DNA from: Siphonodentalium dalli
Lineage: Eukaryota; Mollusca; Scaphopoda; Gadilida; Siphonodentaliidae
Length of the DNA: 64,000 nucleotides
Direction of reading: 5' to 3'
NCBI GenBank assembly: GCA_032622095.1
Contig: CP136067.1
Coordinates: 82,922,705-82,986,704, forward strand
A program made the translations under genes and the position numbers. The notes beneath the pieces are model-generated. The model did no database searches. It had not been told where the DNA came from and was given only the letters and a program-made list of their open reading frames with translations. Within the stretch, counting starts at the first letter, position 1; each line of letters opens with the position of its first letter. Positions 10,659 through 22,321 of this stretch are shown piece after piece.

Positions 10659-12530
10659 TTACACTATTGGGCAATGTGTCAGAGTTAACTGCCTGAGAAA
10701 TGATATCAGTAGCAGTGGATTCAACCAAAGACGTCCTTCCTTCATCAATGATATATATTTTTTGCAGAATCTCGAACCATTTCTGTCATCAGTGACATCA
10801 CCAATACGAGCAGGTAGACCTACATCCGATACAACAATCATCGATTCAGATGGGACTTGACTAACCTCATTTGACTCTCTCGCAACTGGCATAGTTTCCT
10901 CTACAGCAACAGGAATACTATTGTTATTTCCTGTCTGGTCAACAGGACCAACTCCATCCGACATTTCTCCTGCAGTATTGAGAACACCCTTGAATGGCTT
11001 CATACGCTCATAATGGATAATTTTCCTTTGCTGACCACCTACCAGTTTCACACGGTATACATCTATATATCTTTTTACAGATGGAGTATGGTTCCATCCA
11101 ATTTCTACTAAACTTGGGGGAATAACCCTTTTTGGATAATGGTTTATACACCATGACCAAATCTCCAATGTTGTATAATGGACCTCTTCGATGTTTGTCA
11201 TAAAAATGTTTCTGACGTTCCTGTGCAAACTTAGCATTTTCACGAACTCGACTATAGCTATCATCCATGTCTTTCCTCAACTTATTCACATATTCAATGG
11301 TGCTGTCAAATCTCTCATCGCTACCCCAATACATAATGTCCAATGGAAGTGTTACCTCTCTATCAAACATCGGGAAATATGGTGTATACTTAGTGGACGA
11401 CTGAATGCTTGATCGGTAAGCCAGCAAAGATTGTGGAATACATATATCCCAATCTCTATGTTTCTCTGATAACATAGATTTAAGCATACCAACCAATGTT
11501 CTATTCAATCTCTCAACTAAGCCACCAGACTGTGGATGGTATGGTGTTGTCCGAGTCGTGTGGATATCAAGAAGCTCATACATATTCTTAAACAACTTAG
11601 AATTGAATTCGGCACCCTGATCAGAATGTATTTTAGCGGGAATTCCAAACCGACAAAATATATCTCTTACTAATATATCTGCAACTGTCTCTGCTGTGTG
11701 ATTTGGTAGAGCAACCGCTGCAGGCCACTTGTTGAAGTAATTAGATACAACCAACATATATTTGTTACCCCTATCTGTTTCTGGGAGTGGTCCAACAATG
11801 TACAGGGCCATTCGTTCCCAGGGGTAACTAGCCCGATATGTTGTCATTGCGCCCCTTGCTTTCACGGGTGGATGTTTACAGGCAGCACAAGTTGTACATG
11901 ACCAACACCACTGTTCGATATCCTGAACCATAACATACCAATAAGATCTGCTTTGCAACTTGGATAATGTTTTGTCAGCACCTAAATGACCACCCGATAT
12001 TCCACCATGAGCTTCTTTTATCACATCTTCTTTGATCATGTATGGTATTTCTGTTACTTGGCCTCTATCGTTCTCCCATTTCCCGTGCAGAACTCCTCCC
12101 TCCATCGATAGTCGATTCCATTGGGACCACAAACTTTTGAGTACTTTGCTGCACCCAGCAGGACATGCAGGTCTATCTGTGCTCTCTGACTGTTTCATCA
12201 TTTCTACAATTTGACTGATGCCACGATCAGCCCCTTGCCTTTCTCTCATCCATTGAGCATTATGGTATAGTGCATCCCTGTTTTCCTCATTCCGAGATGC
12301 TGATATCTCCTTTGGGAAGCGGCCATATTCTGCCTCACCGGTTGGAGCAAAATCAGCATTGATTACTGCAACTTGTGAGAGGCGGCCATATGCTGCCTCG
12401 TCATAGTTGTCTTCAGGGAACAAGGCTCGAGATAATGCATATGTATTTCCATTAGCAATACCGTTTTTATGCTTGATACTAAATTCATAAACAGAGAGTT
12501 CTATGGACCAACGCTCACATATCCCCGTCT
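10659..12530 (-). pseudogene. Ty3/gypsy pol remnant: RNase H end plus integrase
   Basis: The longest open frame runs from about 12530 to 11008. It opens with the RNase H C-terminus (YEFSIKHKNGIANGN...LSR). The HHCC zinc finger follows (HGGISGGHLGADKT ... CWSCTTC), then the DDE core: MALYIVGPLPE, KIHSDQGAEFN and GGLVERLNRTL. The first catalytic Asp (usually DIVGP) is Tyr here, so the integrase should be dead, although the other Asp and Glu are kept. A frameshift near 11.1 kb moves the C-terminal KRYIDVYRVKL...HYERMKPFKG part into another frame, ending in a stop at 10659. Reverse transcriptase and protease are absent. Confidence 0.88.
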
Positions 12531-12969
12531 CTTTGGTTCCTGTTTTCGAACTTTGCGCCCAACCTCACCTGCACCATTCAAGAAATTGGTAAGGATCACA
12601 TCATACATTGTATTTCGGATATGCTCTTCGAACCAACCGCTTCAACTCACCTGCATAAGCTGCTAAGTTCTCATTTTGTTTTCTCACCTGATTGGTGAGT
12701 TCTGCGCGAAAAGCCTCTACAAATGTATCCGATGAATACGCTGCCATGAAAGCTTTGACCACTGAGTCATAAACTTTCTGTTCTTTAATAGGAATTTCCC
12801 TATAGACAGAGAAAGCGTCATTCCCAAGTAGAGTTGGGAAAATATCTACAGCTTTCCCCGGAGCATGAACAGCTACCCACAAATCAAATCGTTCATGCCA
12901 CGTTGCAAAATCCTCACCTTATTTACCCTCAAACTTCTCTGGGGGAGGAGCAAAATAATTGGAAGCCAT
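12530..12969 (-). pseudogene. Ty3/gypsy gag fragment
   Basis: Begins MASNYFAPPPEKFEGK at 12969, hits an in-frame TAA near 12920, then resumes GEDFATWHERFDLWVAVHAP and ...TLLGNDAFSVYREIP, a capsid-like gag typical of gypsy elements. Near 12603 the frame shifts to MYDVILTNFLNGAG and then VGRKVRKQEPKR. At about 12530 it fuses abruptly to the RNase H terminus, so the zinc knuckle, protease and RT were removed by an internal deletion. Confidence 0.78.
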
Positions 12970-13122
12970 ATTTATTTTCTCCTTTTGAAACAAATATACC
13001 CAAACTCACTGTCAGATTCAAACTGAGAGCATTCAGATGATATATTCTCTATACCAGGATGTAGAATATTAATAATATCTTGTCCAATGGTAGCCGATGA
13101 TAATTTTGACATGAAACACAAT

Positions 13123-13789
13123 TCAGCTCTGAAAGCTTTTTATCACCAATTGACACCACTGTTTCTTTACATCACTTATAGCATGCAGCCCATCATAGAG
13201 ATTTTTGTGAATATATCTCGTTGATGCACGATGATTTGTCCAACAGCCAGTGAGTGTTTGTTTTGAACAATTATGATATTTTATCAATTTGTTCAATTTA
13301 ACAATTTTCTCATTTAACAGGGTTTGCCAAACTGGTATATCATCATTTGAAAAACCAAAATCAACGACATTGACAATTTTCTCCTTATAATAATCATCAC
13401 AAAAAAAAAGTTGGTACTGATATGAACCCAACTAATGCTTCTGGAAAGATAATTTTGACAGATTTTCAAAAGATTCTAGTCTTCCGAACGCTTCTGATGA
13501 AATAGTGTCATTTTTGATCACCAGTTTTCAACAATAGGTCATTAATCCCAGCACATATTTTAATAACCACTGGTGTGCCAGGTTCACAATCCCACTTGGC
13601 AAGTCGCTCTCCCACTTCTTTCTCCAAAGAAGAAATGGTTGCACTTGCACCCCGCGTTATCACGTAATCAATGTATAATTCCTCAGGCTGTTTGTATCGA
13701 TCAAAATTATTCGCTCTTAAATCAGCGGCCAATGGACATTTCCCATAATTGGTGACTTTTACACAGTTGTCGGACCTGTAAGTCCACAA
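13123..13789 (-). pseudogene. SGNH/GDSL-hydrolase-like ORF inside the LTR element
   Basis: Two - strand frames (13789-13508 and 13431-13123), bridged in a third frame, read as one broken protein. The first contains VVIKICAGINDLLLKT, matching SGNH block III (GxND). The second contains IVKLNKLIKYHN and YDGLHAISDVKKQW, matching block V (DxxH). Block I (GDS with the nucleophile Ser) was not found upstream of 13789, so the start is missing or decayed. It lies between the 5' LTR and gag in element orientation. Esterase-type domains are known in ORF1 of some LINEs; here it appears to be an extra 5' ORF of a gypsy-type element. The function in the element is unknown. Confidence 0.6.
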
Positions 13790-14144
13790 ATAACATTAAT
13801 CAAAATTACTCTGTCGTGGATCACCAATTAATTTAATCTACTATTTTCTCAACACAGCTTAAGCGGTTTTATACTGCCTAAGCCAACAAACAAGTTGTAA
13901 CACTCTCCCGGCAATATAATTGACCAACTGCCATTTTGACATTCAAAGCTAATATATTTGCACACTAAACCAAGTTACCAACTTACCATAACCCCTGACT
14001 AGTATCCCTAGAGTATCAGCGAACACTTTGGCCAGTTATATACTGCCCAATTGACCACAATTTAAACATCCACATTTGTTCACTTCAAAACTAACTTTTT
14101 GCAATGAAAAATATTATGTTCTCTAATCCCACCGCTGCCACCAA

Positions 14145-14348
14145 TGTAATACTTCTTCGTATATATTTATGGTCACTCTGCCATACCGCCTGCTTATCTT
14201 ATTCTCCTCTCTTTATCTTTCTTTTCTATTCCCTGTCTCTTTCCCGTTCGCTCGTCTCCTTGCCTATCTTCGACTGCCCGACGATTCGCCCCACGTCCGT
14301 TCGTCCCGTAGATGGTATGCACGCCGATGGTTGATCGTAGCGGTTACA
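14145..14348 (-). repeat. 5' LTR of the Ty3/gypsy element
   Basis: 204 bp, same ends and same shared blocks as the LTR at 10045. The central third (CGTCTCCTTGCCTATC region) differs from its partner. The primer-binding site starts one base inside it. Confidence 0.88.
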
Positions 14349-14379
14349 CGTGTATCGAATATAAGTGACATGAACATTC

Positions 14380-14488
14380 TAAAATTCCAGTGTGTTTGTT
14401 TTGTTTTATCGGAGGGAGGGTGGCAGTTCATTTTATTAAACATTGTTGGCAAAGTGACGTCACAGCTTCGTCTGCCTATTTGGAATGG
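14380..14488 (+). mobile_element. Harbinger-like element, left part (split by insertion)
   Basis: AAATTCCAGTGTGT, GTTTTATCGG and GGCAAAGTGACGTCACAGCT...TCTGCCTATTTGGAATGG align by eye with 58230-58335 and, inverted, with 60350-60440. The alignment stops at about 14488 and resumes at 16938. Confidence 0.6.
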
Positions 14489-14949
14489 CATAAGGGAGAT
14501 CACTGAGTCGCGGCCGTGTTGGATTCATCCATCCTCGTTCCGTGTTTTCAGAGATTCATCCAGCCCTGGTTCCGTGGTTTTAGTGCTACAGGTCAAAGTT
14601 TTTTTGTATTTAAACATATTTTATTGTATATCAATTATATACATGGGGATTGGGGCACAAGTTTTGTCAACTTAGTGACGTCCCTCTCCCGCACAAAGGG
14701 TATAACATAACATTTAAACAAGATGACAGGATGAAATTTGTGAATATTTAAGCAGGGAAACAGATGTGAATATATGTACAGAGTGTGCTATGAGTGGAGT
14801 TTTATTGTGTCCAGTTTTACCCTCACGTTGTCATAAGTTGTGTCTAAAAATGCCGGGCATTTAAATTTCTAATTGTTTTCAATGACAGGTTGACAAAACA
14901 GAGAAAACTATATGATCGAAGTTACCCAAAACGTTTAGTTGCAGTAATG

Positions 14950-16665
14950 TAGGACTGTATAGTGTAATATGAAATAGCAATATTTCTTCTGTGGTCATAT
15001 TCAGAGATTCCACAGAAGATGCATAATATTTTCTATATGAAAGTTATTTGTTTCAAGTTTGTGGTAAAATATTCTTCGCTGGATGGTGAACAATGGACAG
15101 TGGAAGAAGAGATGACTAGCATCTTCCTTCGGAAAACCACATTGACATTTAGGACTATCAGCTATGTGATTATTTTGCATGTCACTCTTTAAGTCGCTAC
15201 AATAGTTTCGGAGTTTACAATGGTTCACACTAACATTCCGATGACCTGTTCTATAAAGTGGATAGAGTTTTGGAGCAGGGGCGATTATGTTTAGGTGAGT
15301 TTTAAAAATCGGATATATTTTCAGAATCTATGACAAACGAAGGGAGCTTATTCCACTCATGGGTTGTGTTTAGGAAGAATGATTTCCTATACTGTGCGGT
15401 TGTTCAGAGGTACGAATAGAAAAACGCGGTTGTCTAAAGTTGTACCGGTTGTTTGATACATGTGCTGCCCGGGCTGGTAGAAGTATGGTGAGATATTCTG
15501 GAGTTTCTTCATTAGTTATTTTAAAAAGTTTTTGTATGTGGTGTTTCTCCCTGCGCTCCCTAAAGTTGGACCAACCCACTTCGAGTAAAACATTTGTATT
15601 GGAAACAGAGCGGGTTAACCCGGTCACTATTCTGGCAGCGTCCACGTGTATACGTTCAAGTTTGTCCATCCAGTATTGTGGTGCACAGTCCCAAACTACA
15701 TCTGCATCATCCATTATTGGCAGAACGTAATTTTTGTAAATTGTTTCTAACGTGTTTGCACTTAAGCTGTATTTGAATCTTCTTAGTTGTGAGATGCGGG
15801 ACGAAACTCTCTTAATTTTATTCCACACCCATTGACGCGAGGCACATGTATTCAACGGAATCCCAGCCATTGAATACATATAAGTGTATACCTCTAGTGG
15901 AATACAAGCCGGAACTATTATTGTTGACGTCGCCAAGAAAGGTGACGTACACTACGTCGATCATCCGCTTCCGGTGATTCCCCCATAATTACTGGTTATT
16001 TGTCAGACTTAAATCACAATAAAGGTAGCTATAGTAACAATGGAGGTGACATTCATGGATTGAACTTATCTGACTGACTGGTGTAGAATAAATACAGAAC
16101 ACAACTTGCATAATAATCTCGAATCTTTTATCGAACTCGTTGCGGACGGCGCAAAGTTATATTTCGGTCGAGCTACGCTCTCGCGAAATATATCCTTGCG
16201 CCACCCGCAACTCATTCGTTAAAAGATTCTCGATTAAGATGCGCGTTGTGTTCTGTCTATATATTATTAATGTGATCGTTCCAGTCTAAATTTTATTGAA
16301 TTTCAACACCAAGGTGTGTATGTGACGTTTCGAAAGTTGTGGTCTTGGAATACAAGTGTGGGGTTCGTTTGTTTGCCCGATAACGAGAAAGATATTGCTT
16401 TGGTTTTCGATGGATTGAAATTTAGCAGCCATTTGCGCGCCCAATTTGATATTGATTCTAGGTCTTGATTTAGATCGAATTCAAGGATGGTCAGGTCGTA
16501 ATGAGATGCGATAATGCATGTGTCGTAGGCGTACATTCTGGTTGTTGAGATAAGGTTATCCGGGAGATCATTTATGTAGGATAAGAACAGAAAAGGTCCG
16601 AGTATCGACCCTTGATGCACTCCAGCGGGGACCAATTCGAACTCGGAGTATGTATTATTCACCAA
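14950..16665 (-). pseudogene. Jockey/CR1-type LINE reverse transcriptase, decayed
   Basis: Three frame-shifted pieces read 5' to 3' on the - strand. The first (16665-16303) has QGSILGPFLFLSYINDLPDN and the catalytic box YAYDT, where active enzymes have YADDT. The second (15936-15370) has SRISQLRRFKYSLSANTLET, VLPIMDDADVVWD and HVDAARIVTGLTR. The third (15228-15001) has CQCGFPKEDASHLFFHC, the C-terminal Cys/His finger. About 420 bp (15835-16258) separates the first two pieces and looks inserted, because the LINE frame ends at WNDHINNI and resumes at RVSSRIS. The 5' part (endonuclease, ORF1) is missing. Confidence 0.8.
16094..16256. mobile_element. 163-bp foldback (MITE-like) inside the LINE
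   Basis: Arms of about 73 bases: ACAGAACACAAC...GAATCTTTTATCGAACTCGT...TATATTTCG is mirrored by the complement ending GTTGTGTTCTGT. The loop is GTCGAGCTACGCTCTCG. It interrupts the LINE reverse transcriptase and is therefore younger than it. Confidence 0.8.
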
Positions 16666-16937
16666 GACTCAAGAACAAGGTATTTGTTGTCTGTTAAAAA
16701 GATAGTCCTCCAACCAAATGGACAGCTGACCAGAAATTCCATAATTGTCTTATTTATGTATCAAACCCTTATGCCAGACCCTCTCGGTCAAAGTTCTGGA
16801 GTAGCATTTCCATATATGGAGCTTTGGAATATTCATGACTTCCATACATGGAAATACTACTCCAGTATTTTGACCTGTAGCACTAAAACTACGGGACCTG
16901 GCCTGGTGGATACAATGATAGGACGTTAGTGACAGGG

Positions 16938-17345
16938 CGTATTGGGACCAAATACTAAACGCAGACGGTCATGTTATTCCGTCAATATCTTGCCAGGCAT
17001 TTTCTCTTCTCGTTTTATTCTTGTGCGATTTCGACTTCGTGCCAAGCATACATGCATGGGGTTCACTTCAGTTATCAGCCTGTCGCTAAAGTCCTCCACC
17101 ATCCTTGTTATCGCGGCGACAAATGAATGTATCGCCGTCAAATAGGACAACTACGCACGGATAAACATCCTACTCGACAGAGGCCTAATTATCTCAATGG
17201 TTTGTCACAAAGCGAGAAATCGACGAAGCATAATCACAGCTGCAGATGTGATCGCGTCGTGGCCACTGATTCAGTAGTGAATATAACAATCGCGCGCTTT
17301 GAACCGCTACGGACGACAGAAAACGGCCACAACAATCTCGCTCTC
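16938..17345 (-). mobile_element. Harbinger-like element, right part with TIR
   Basis: Resumes at TATTGGGACC and aligns with 58340-58550 (shared CAGTTATCAGCCTGTCGCTAA, GTTATCGCGGCGACAAA, TCAAATAGGACAA) and, inverted, with 60060-60330. It ends in GCGCGCTTTGAACCGCTACG followed by GACGACAGAAAACGGCCAC, the TIR seen at 5925, 57964 and 59985. No ORF survives. Confidence 0.6.
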
Positions 17346-17929
17346 ACGCGTGTTGTGAACTGACATTTAGAAGCGTCATTAACGTGTTGTGTACCAAATC
17401 GTGGCATATATACATTGTACGTATCCCAATTAGAGTGTGACGATGCACGATTCACTGTGTCTAATAAGCACTGTCTACTGAGTAACAGTCACTTGATTGC
17501 GTACGTGTTGGTAGCAATTACATTCCACATACGTGCTGTGGAATAATGTTCCAAAAAACCATTAGGGAGATTTCGCTTCTGTTGATTATGGGGATACGTC
17601 GTGAATAGTTCATTGTTCACCTCCATCAAATTTGGAGAGAATACATAAACAATAGTAAGTATGTACATATATCAATATGCATTAAAATGTGTGCAGCACT
17701 CACACAAAACACCTTTTGTGAAACAAAATATTCTTGTAGATAAGAAATGCAATTATACTTTGAACAATTTGATTTTCGATTGATCTGGCATCAATAGCCT
17801 GTCAGTCAAATCCCCTCCTTTAATAATTCGATAACTGCGTTTTTGCAAGAAAACAGAACTATGTGTTAAAATATATTATGAACTTGTTCGGATGCGTGAA
17901 ACTGATAAGTTCGTATCAGGAGATATATG

Positions 17930-18227
17930 GCAACTGAAGGAGTGTAGCATTCTACTAACATCGCGGGAAATCTCAAGCAAAGCGACCGCACCACTCCATA
18001 GAACGAATCGGCTGAACAAAGCTGAATTGGAAATATTTACTTCTCGATTCGGGACGCAACTATCGGTGATAAACTAACGCAGATGATTTCGCCATCGAGA
18101 CTCATTGCATGTAATTAATATATAAGAAAGACGATGTGTGTTGTAAATTTGGATTAATATTTGTAAAAAATAACTACTTTGAGCAATATTATTCTCCATT
18201 TATGTGTGATCACCATACCGGAGTGTT
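17930..18227. repeat. Dispersed repeat, copy 2 (partner at 4495-4797)
   Basis: See 4495-4797. Shares GTAGCATTCTACTAA, GATAAACTAACGCA, GACGATGTGTGTTGT and CCGGAGTGTTTT in the same order and orientation. Confidence 0.65.
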
Positions 18228-18424
18228 TTCGTTGAGCAGGTGTGTTATTCAAATTTTGATATATAACCAAACCATCCCCCATTTAAAGCAAAACCACTTC
18301 CGAAGTACGACTATTTGATACAACACAATGGATGCATTGAAGCCACATGGAGGTTTGCGTTCAAAAATACACCTGATAATATTCGCTTTTGGTGTTTTCC
18401 CGCCATCGAAGTAGGTCGATACAT

Positions 18425-18556
18425 ACCTGAACTATACCTTTCTATGAGCATTATATATATGAACTATACCTTTCTACGAGCATTATATGAACTATACCTG
18501 AACTATACCTTTCTACGAGCATTATATGAAGTGTACCTTTCTACGAGCATTATATG
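18425..18556. repeat. ~30-bp tandem repeat, four copies
   Basis: Units of GAACTATACCTTTCTACGAG followed by CATTATAT recur at about 18430, 18461, 18498 and 18530, with a partial extra unit at 18487. The apparent peptide repeat NYTFLRALYE is a by-product. Confidence 0.85.
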
Positions 18557-18559
18557 TCA

Positions 18560-21515
18560 CAAAAAGACACATTGAAGTCATAAAAAATACAACTTCGAAC
18601 ACGCTGGTCGGGCACCGAACAAAAACTGTGCAATTCGTATTCATCGGAATTCATGAATCCGAAACGGAAAAGTTATATTGCGTTATCTTAGCGCGAAAAA
18701 CTTAACGCAGTGCTTTCTCTTCGTTTTAATCAACAACATTATGCACAATGTTGTACCATAAACGTTTCTGAAGGCCGGCAGCTCTATATGTTCTTCCCTT
18801 GATCTACAGTTGCAACTGTTATGCCACCGCTGACTAAAAATATTGAAATGACACAAACGAAACGAACTAAATGTTTTCAAAAATAATAAGAAACAAAACA
18901 CTCATTTGTATCGCTATATCGATGAATTAATTGGAAATCTTCCTCGTAGTTATGTTGTGAGTTACCTGTGTCCATATTATGCAAACAGAATTGTGGGGTT
19001 CGAACCATGTCCGTTAAGGTATCGTTATATTATCAAGACGTCCCAGAGTTCAATGACAATGGAACAAGTTGTAGTTAGATACCATTTATTGCAACACGTT
19101 GTGTAAATAGCTTATTTGGCTGCCTGGTACTTTAATTGTCTACAAGCTTACATGCTGATTTATCCTTTCTTTTTATTTTAAACATAGTCAGATTATTTTA
19201 CAGACAGAAAGAATGGTTATACGTGGTGACTACAATAGAGAATGTGGAATTCTTAAAAAAAGAAAGTGTTTTTCCCTCGAAAATTTAATACGACAGTATA
19301 GATATATTGTATATCCATCACAACTTCGTATCTTACCTTTGCTAATCATACATAATTTATAACCATTGATGACCTTTTAACGGAATCTATAATGCAACTA
19401 TCTCCACTTTGAATCGAACATTGATAACTATTTATTGCTATTAACAATTGGCAAACTAGAGTTCATTCGTTTATTGTTCATTCATTTGTTGAAATGAATA
19501 GTAACCATGAACCAGATCACCGCCAAGGTGGCATAATACGCCAATTAGCTTGTTGAAAATTACATTAAAGAAAACATCCATAACTTAAAGTTATAAATAA
19601 ACCAATGCAATTGATAATATAAGTTAATAAGAGCCCATCAGTCTAGTGAGAATCATTGGACAGACCCAAGATTCCTGTACAGCTTGTATTTTGAGCCAAT
19701 TAGCCACATACCAACTCAGACGTAACTCTGGTTAAATAGGCGGATGGGACCAAAAATAGAACTTTACCCGTATATTATAGTTGTAAGCATGAATACAAAA
19801 TTTTTGTTGTATCCTACATACATACAACATGTCATTAAATTGACATGTTCGACAAATTTGCAGATATATTTTAAGCTGAAATCACACTTTAAAACACCAA
19901 AGGCGTTTGTTTCTTTTTTTCTTGTCGCCGATATCATCAAATAATTCAGTTAATATACATGTGCCAATGACGACACTATCTTCAAAGGGCAGACTGTTAT
20001 ATAGTTCATTCTTATTTATCAACTTGGTTGAATATTCAAGCTTTTTCGGCTATTTAAAATTTTCATCTTGGCATCCATCTTGGACCTGCATGGATTGCTG
20101 TTGTTGGGACTATATCCAGCCTATTATTTATACTACTCATAGTACATACACTCGAAGGTAAATTCGCCATTTCCATGTACAAATTTTGTTATGCGCGTAT
20201 TGAAGATACCATGCGGTATTCAGAACCATGCTGGAAGGAAGCCATCTTGAATTATTAAGTTTCCTAAAGCGGATAATAGCTGATTTTGATTGTGTTGTTC
20301 CTTGGATATCAGCGTAAGTTTTGACACTACACTCGCCTTGTTACCAAGTTCTCTAGGTTGATCAAACATTTTGACTTCAACTCCAACACTAATTGAAGAA
20401 TTGGTTTTGGCAGCAAGCGCTTATATGGAGCCATCTCTTCGGCCTGCTCAGGGTTCTTGTGCACGTCTGGATTTCTTGTAAACACGACCCGGGCTTCTGA
20501 GGGACACGATCCGGGTTTGATTGCATGGATGTCGTGTGAAACTGTTTTATCGTGTTAGCGAATGCCAATATACATCAGCAGTTGTAAGTGTTGTGACATT
20601 TCTCATGTGGCATATGCACACATCACGTGCATAAATTGTCATGTCTCGTTTGTCACACCATCATTTGGACGCCATAGCTGTAATTTAATATTCCGCATAA
20701 TATGCAGTTATACTTCCCCGCATAATATATATTCGCACAGACCATGAGACGACACGCCAGCTCGCCAACATAAGTATGTACTATTCGACTATTTACGTTA
20801 ACAGTATGGCATTTAGTAAATGGTCAGTAGACAAAAGACCGAAATTCTGCCAGCGTGCGTCAAATCAATGCTATTATGTTTAGATCCAGTTCAAGTTCAA
20901 GCATCAGAAGACTTATGGTGTGATACACTTTGTAAAGTTATCTTGCAATGGCGAAATTGCACCTGTGCCTCGCACATGATCGATCGTCATCTCCAGCAGT
21001 CATATACTTCTTGGCAGGGGCTCCCATAGTATCAATGGAGTGTCTACCCGTTTGCCCCAAACGGGGCTGGTATTTGATTCGATTCATAGTAAAATTGTAG
21101 CGGAATAATATTCACAGAGTGTACAGTACAATGGTGAGTTGTTTCGTGCATCCGATTCGCTAAGAAATTGCAGTACATGTAATTATATATACAATTTTGG
21201 TTTCAATGGTCACTGATCAACACAATTTTCTCTTCCGACGAATGGCTTGAGTTTTTTTTTATTAATCACGTGACTTGTTCTGAATCTGAGATGCGAAACA
21301 ATACAAGAAACTGACATTTTAAGCTGATGGTGTTCTAATATGAATGTCAGTTACGAATCCAGCTCTTTCACTCTTAAAGATTAAAAGGAAATGGGGGAGG
21401 GTAAGTCCATGGTTCTAGTATAATACATGTAATTACAACCACTTAATTGTCTATATAGTATTGTGCTGTTAGAAATAGGATAAATACATTAGGGCTGAAC
21501 TGAATGTTGGTCGTA
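18560..21515. other. No gene recognised
   Basis: About 3 kb of AT-rich sequence upstream of the decarboxylase gene. Open frames are short, lack codon or domain signal and have no splice partners. It could hold a non-coding first exon or promoter of the gene, but I cannot place one. Confidence 0.45.
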
Positions 21516-21521
21516 ATCATT

Positions 21522-22145
21522 TTACCACGGCAACATGTGACGTTGCGGAAACGTTACTAATACGTTCATACTTTTAATGATATTGCCAACTAAAAAGGGC
21601 ATTTTTATGTTGATATATTTTACTGATATGCAATTGTATAGAAATAATCTATATTCCTGTAATAATTGCACAGTATACCTACATGTGTGCTGATCACAAA
21701 TGTTTATCTGATTCGGCAGCAGGAACAGGATTTGCGTGCCCGCCCGAAGGGCGGCACGAGGACGGTGTGAGCTCACCCGGAGGTCGCCCTTACGCCCTGT
21801 CTTGAATTTTCTTGGTCTTTTCTCTTGACAGTCAGGCCGCGGATCGGGTGGAGAAGTCTTGAGGTCGAGATCGGTCAGCGTCGCAGGTGTCTTGAATCTT
21901 GTCTTGTCTTGAATCTTCCATCTTTGCTTGGGCTTTGCCTTGTACTTTTGCCTTGAGCTTGTTCTTTTTCTTTGCCTGGTCTCGGCATCTTGCAAAATGC
22001 GGGACGATCCAGCGATGATGCTGGATTGCGCATTTTCAGTTGGTTGTCCATGCCCGGGACCTTCCAATGGAGGCATTGGATTGCGGGCTGTTAAGAGAGT
22101 ACGGGACGGTCCAGTGATTCCACTGGACTGCGTGCTCTCTGATTC
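21522..22145 (-). other. GC-richer island with unrecognised 184-codon ORF
   Basis: A - strand frame (22076-21522) reads as a basic, Lys/Arg/Pro-rich peptide (KRTSSRQKYKAKPKQRWK...) that becomes hydrophobic near its end. The underlying DNA has two related hairpins: GCGGGACGATCCAGCGATGA (about 21999) and ACGGGACGGTCCAGTGATTC (about 22102), each followed by its complement. It may be a retroelement fragment. No domain was recognised. Confidence 0.25.
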
Positions 22146-22321
22146 GGCAGTACTGATAATGTTTATATACTACGGGTCTCTGTCCCAGTTGCATGTTGAT
22201 TGTATGCATCAAACCAAACATACACGTAATATATTAATTAAAAGTAGTCAAGGCCCCCAGTTACGCGCAGTCAATAGTAATATAACTGCCCCATGCATGC
22301 ATATCCGACAATGTTCACTAA

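Larger units (their letters stand above)
10045..14348 (-). mobile_element. Ty3/gypsy LTR retrotransposon, complete but defective
   Basis: Two direct LTRs (10045-10256 and 14145-14348), each bounded by TGTAAT and GTTACA, enclose gag- and pol-derived sequence on the - strand. Reading on the - strand, just after the 5' LTR is a primer-binding site, TGGTGGCAGCGGTGGGA (14126-14142), and a purine-rich tract lies beside the 3' LTR (about 10257-10270). Gene order is 5' LTR, SGNH-like ORF, gag, RNase H end, integrase, 3' LTR. Protease, reverse transcriptase and most of RNase H are deleted. The flanking 4-mers, CATG and CGTG, match at three of four bases, so a target duplication is only possible. The LTRs have diverged in their middle third, so the insertion is not young. 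Confidence 0.88.
14489..16937. mobile_element. ~2.4-kb insertion within the Harbinger-like element
   Basis: Bounded by inverted copies of one segment: CCGTGGTTTTAGTGCTACAG with GTCAAAG at 14572-14600, and the complement, TTTTGACCTGTAGCACTAAA, at 16868-16887. It encloses a decayed LINE on the - strand. A second hairpin (16795-16866, GGAGTAGCATTTCCATATAT against its complement) sits at the right edge. Confidence 0.5.
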
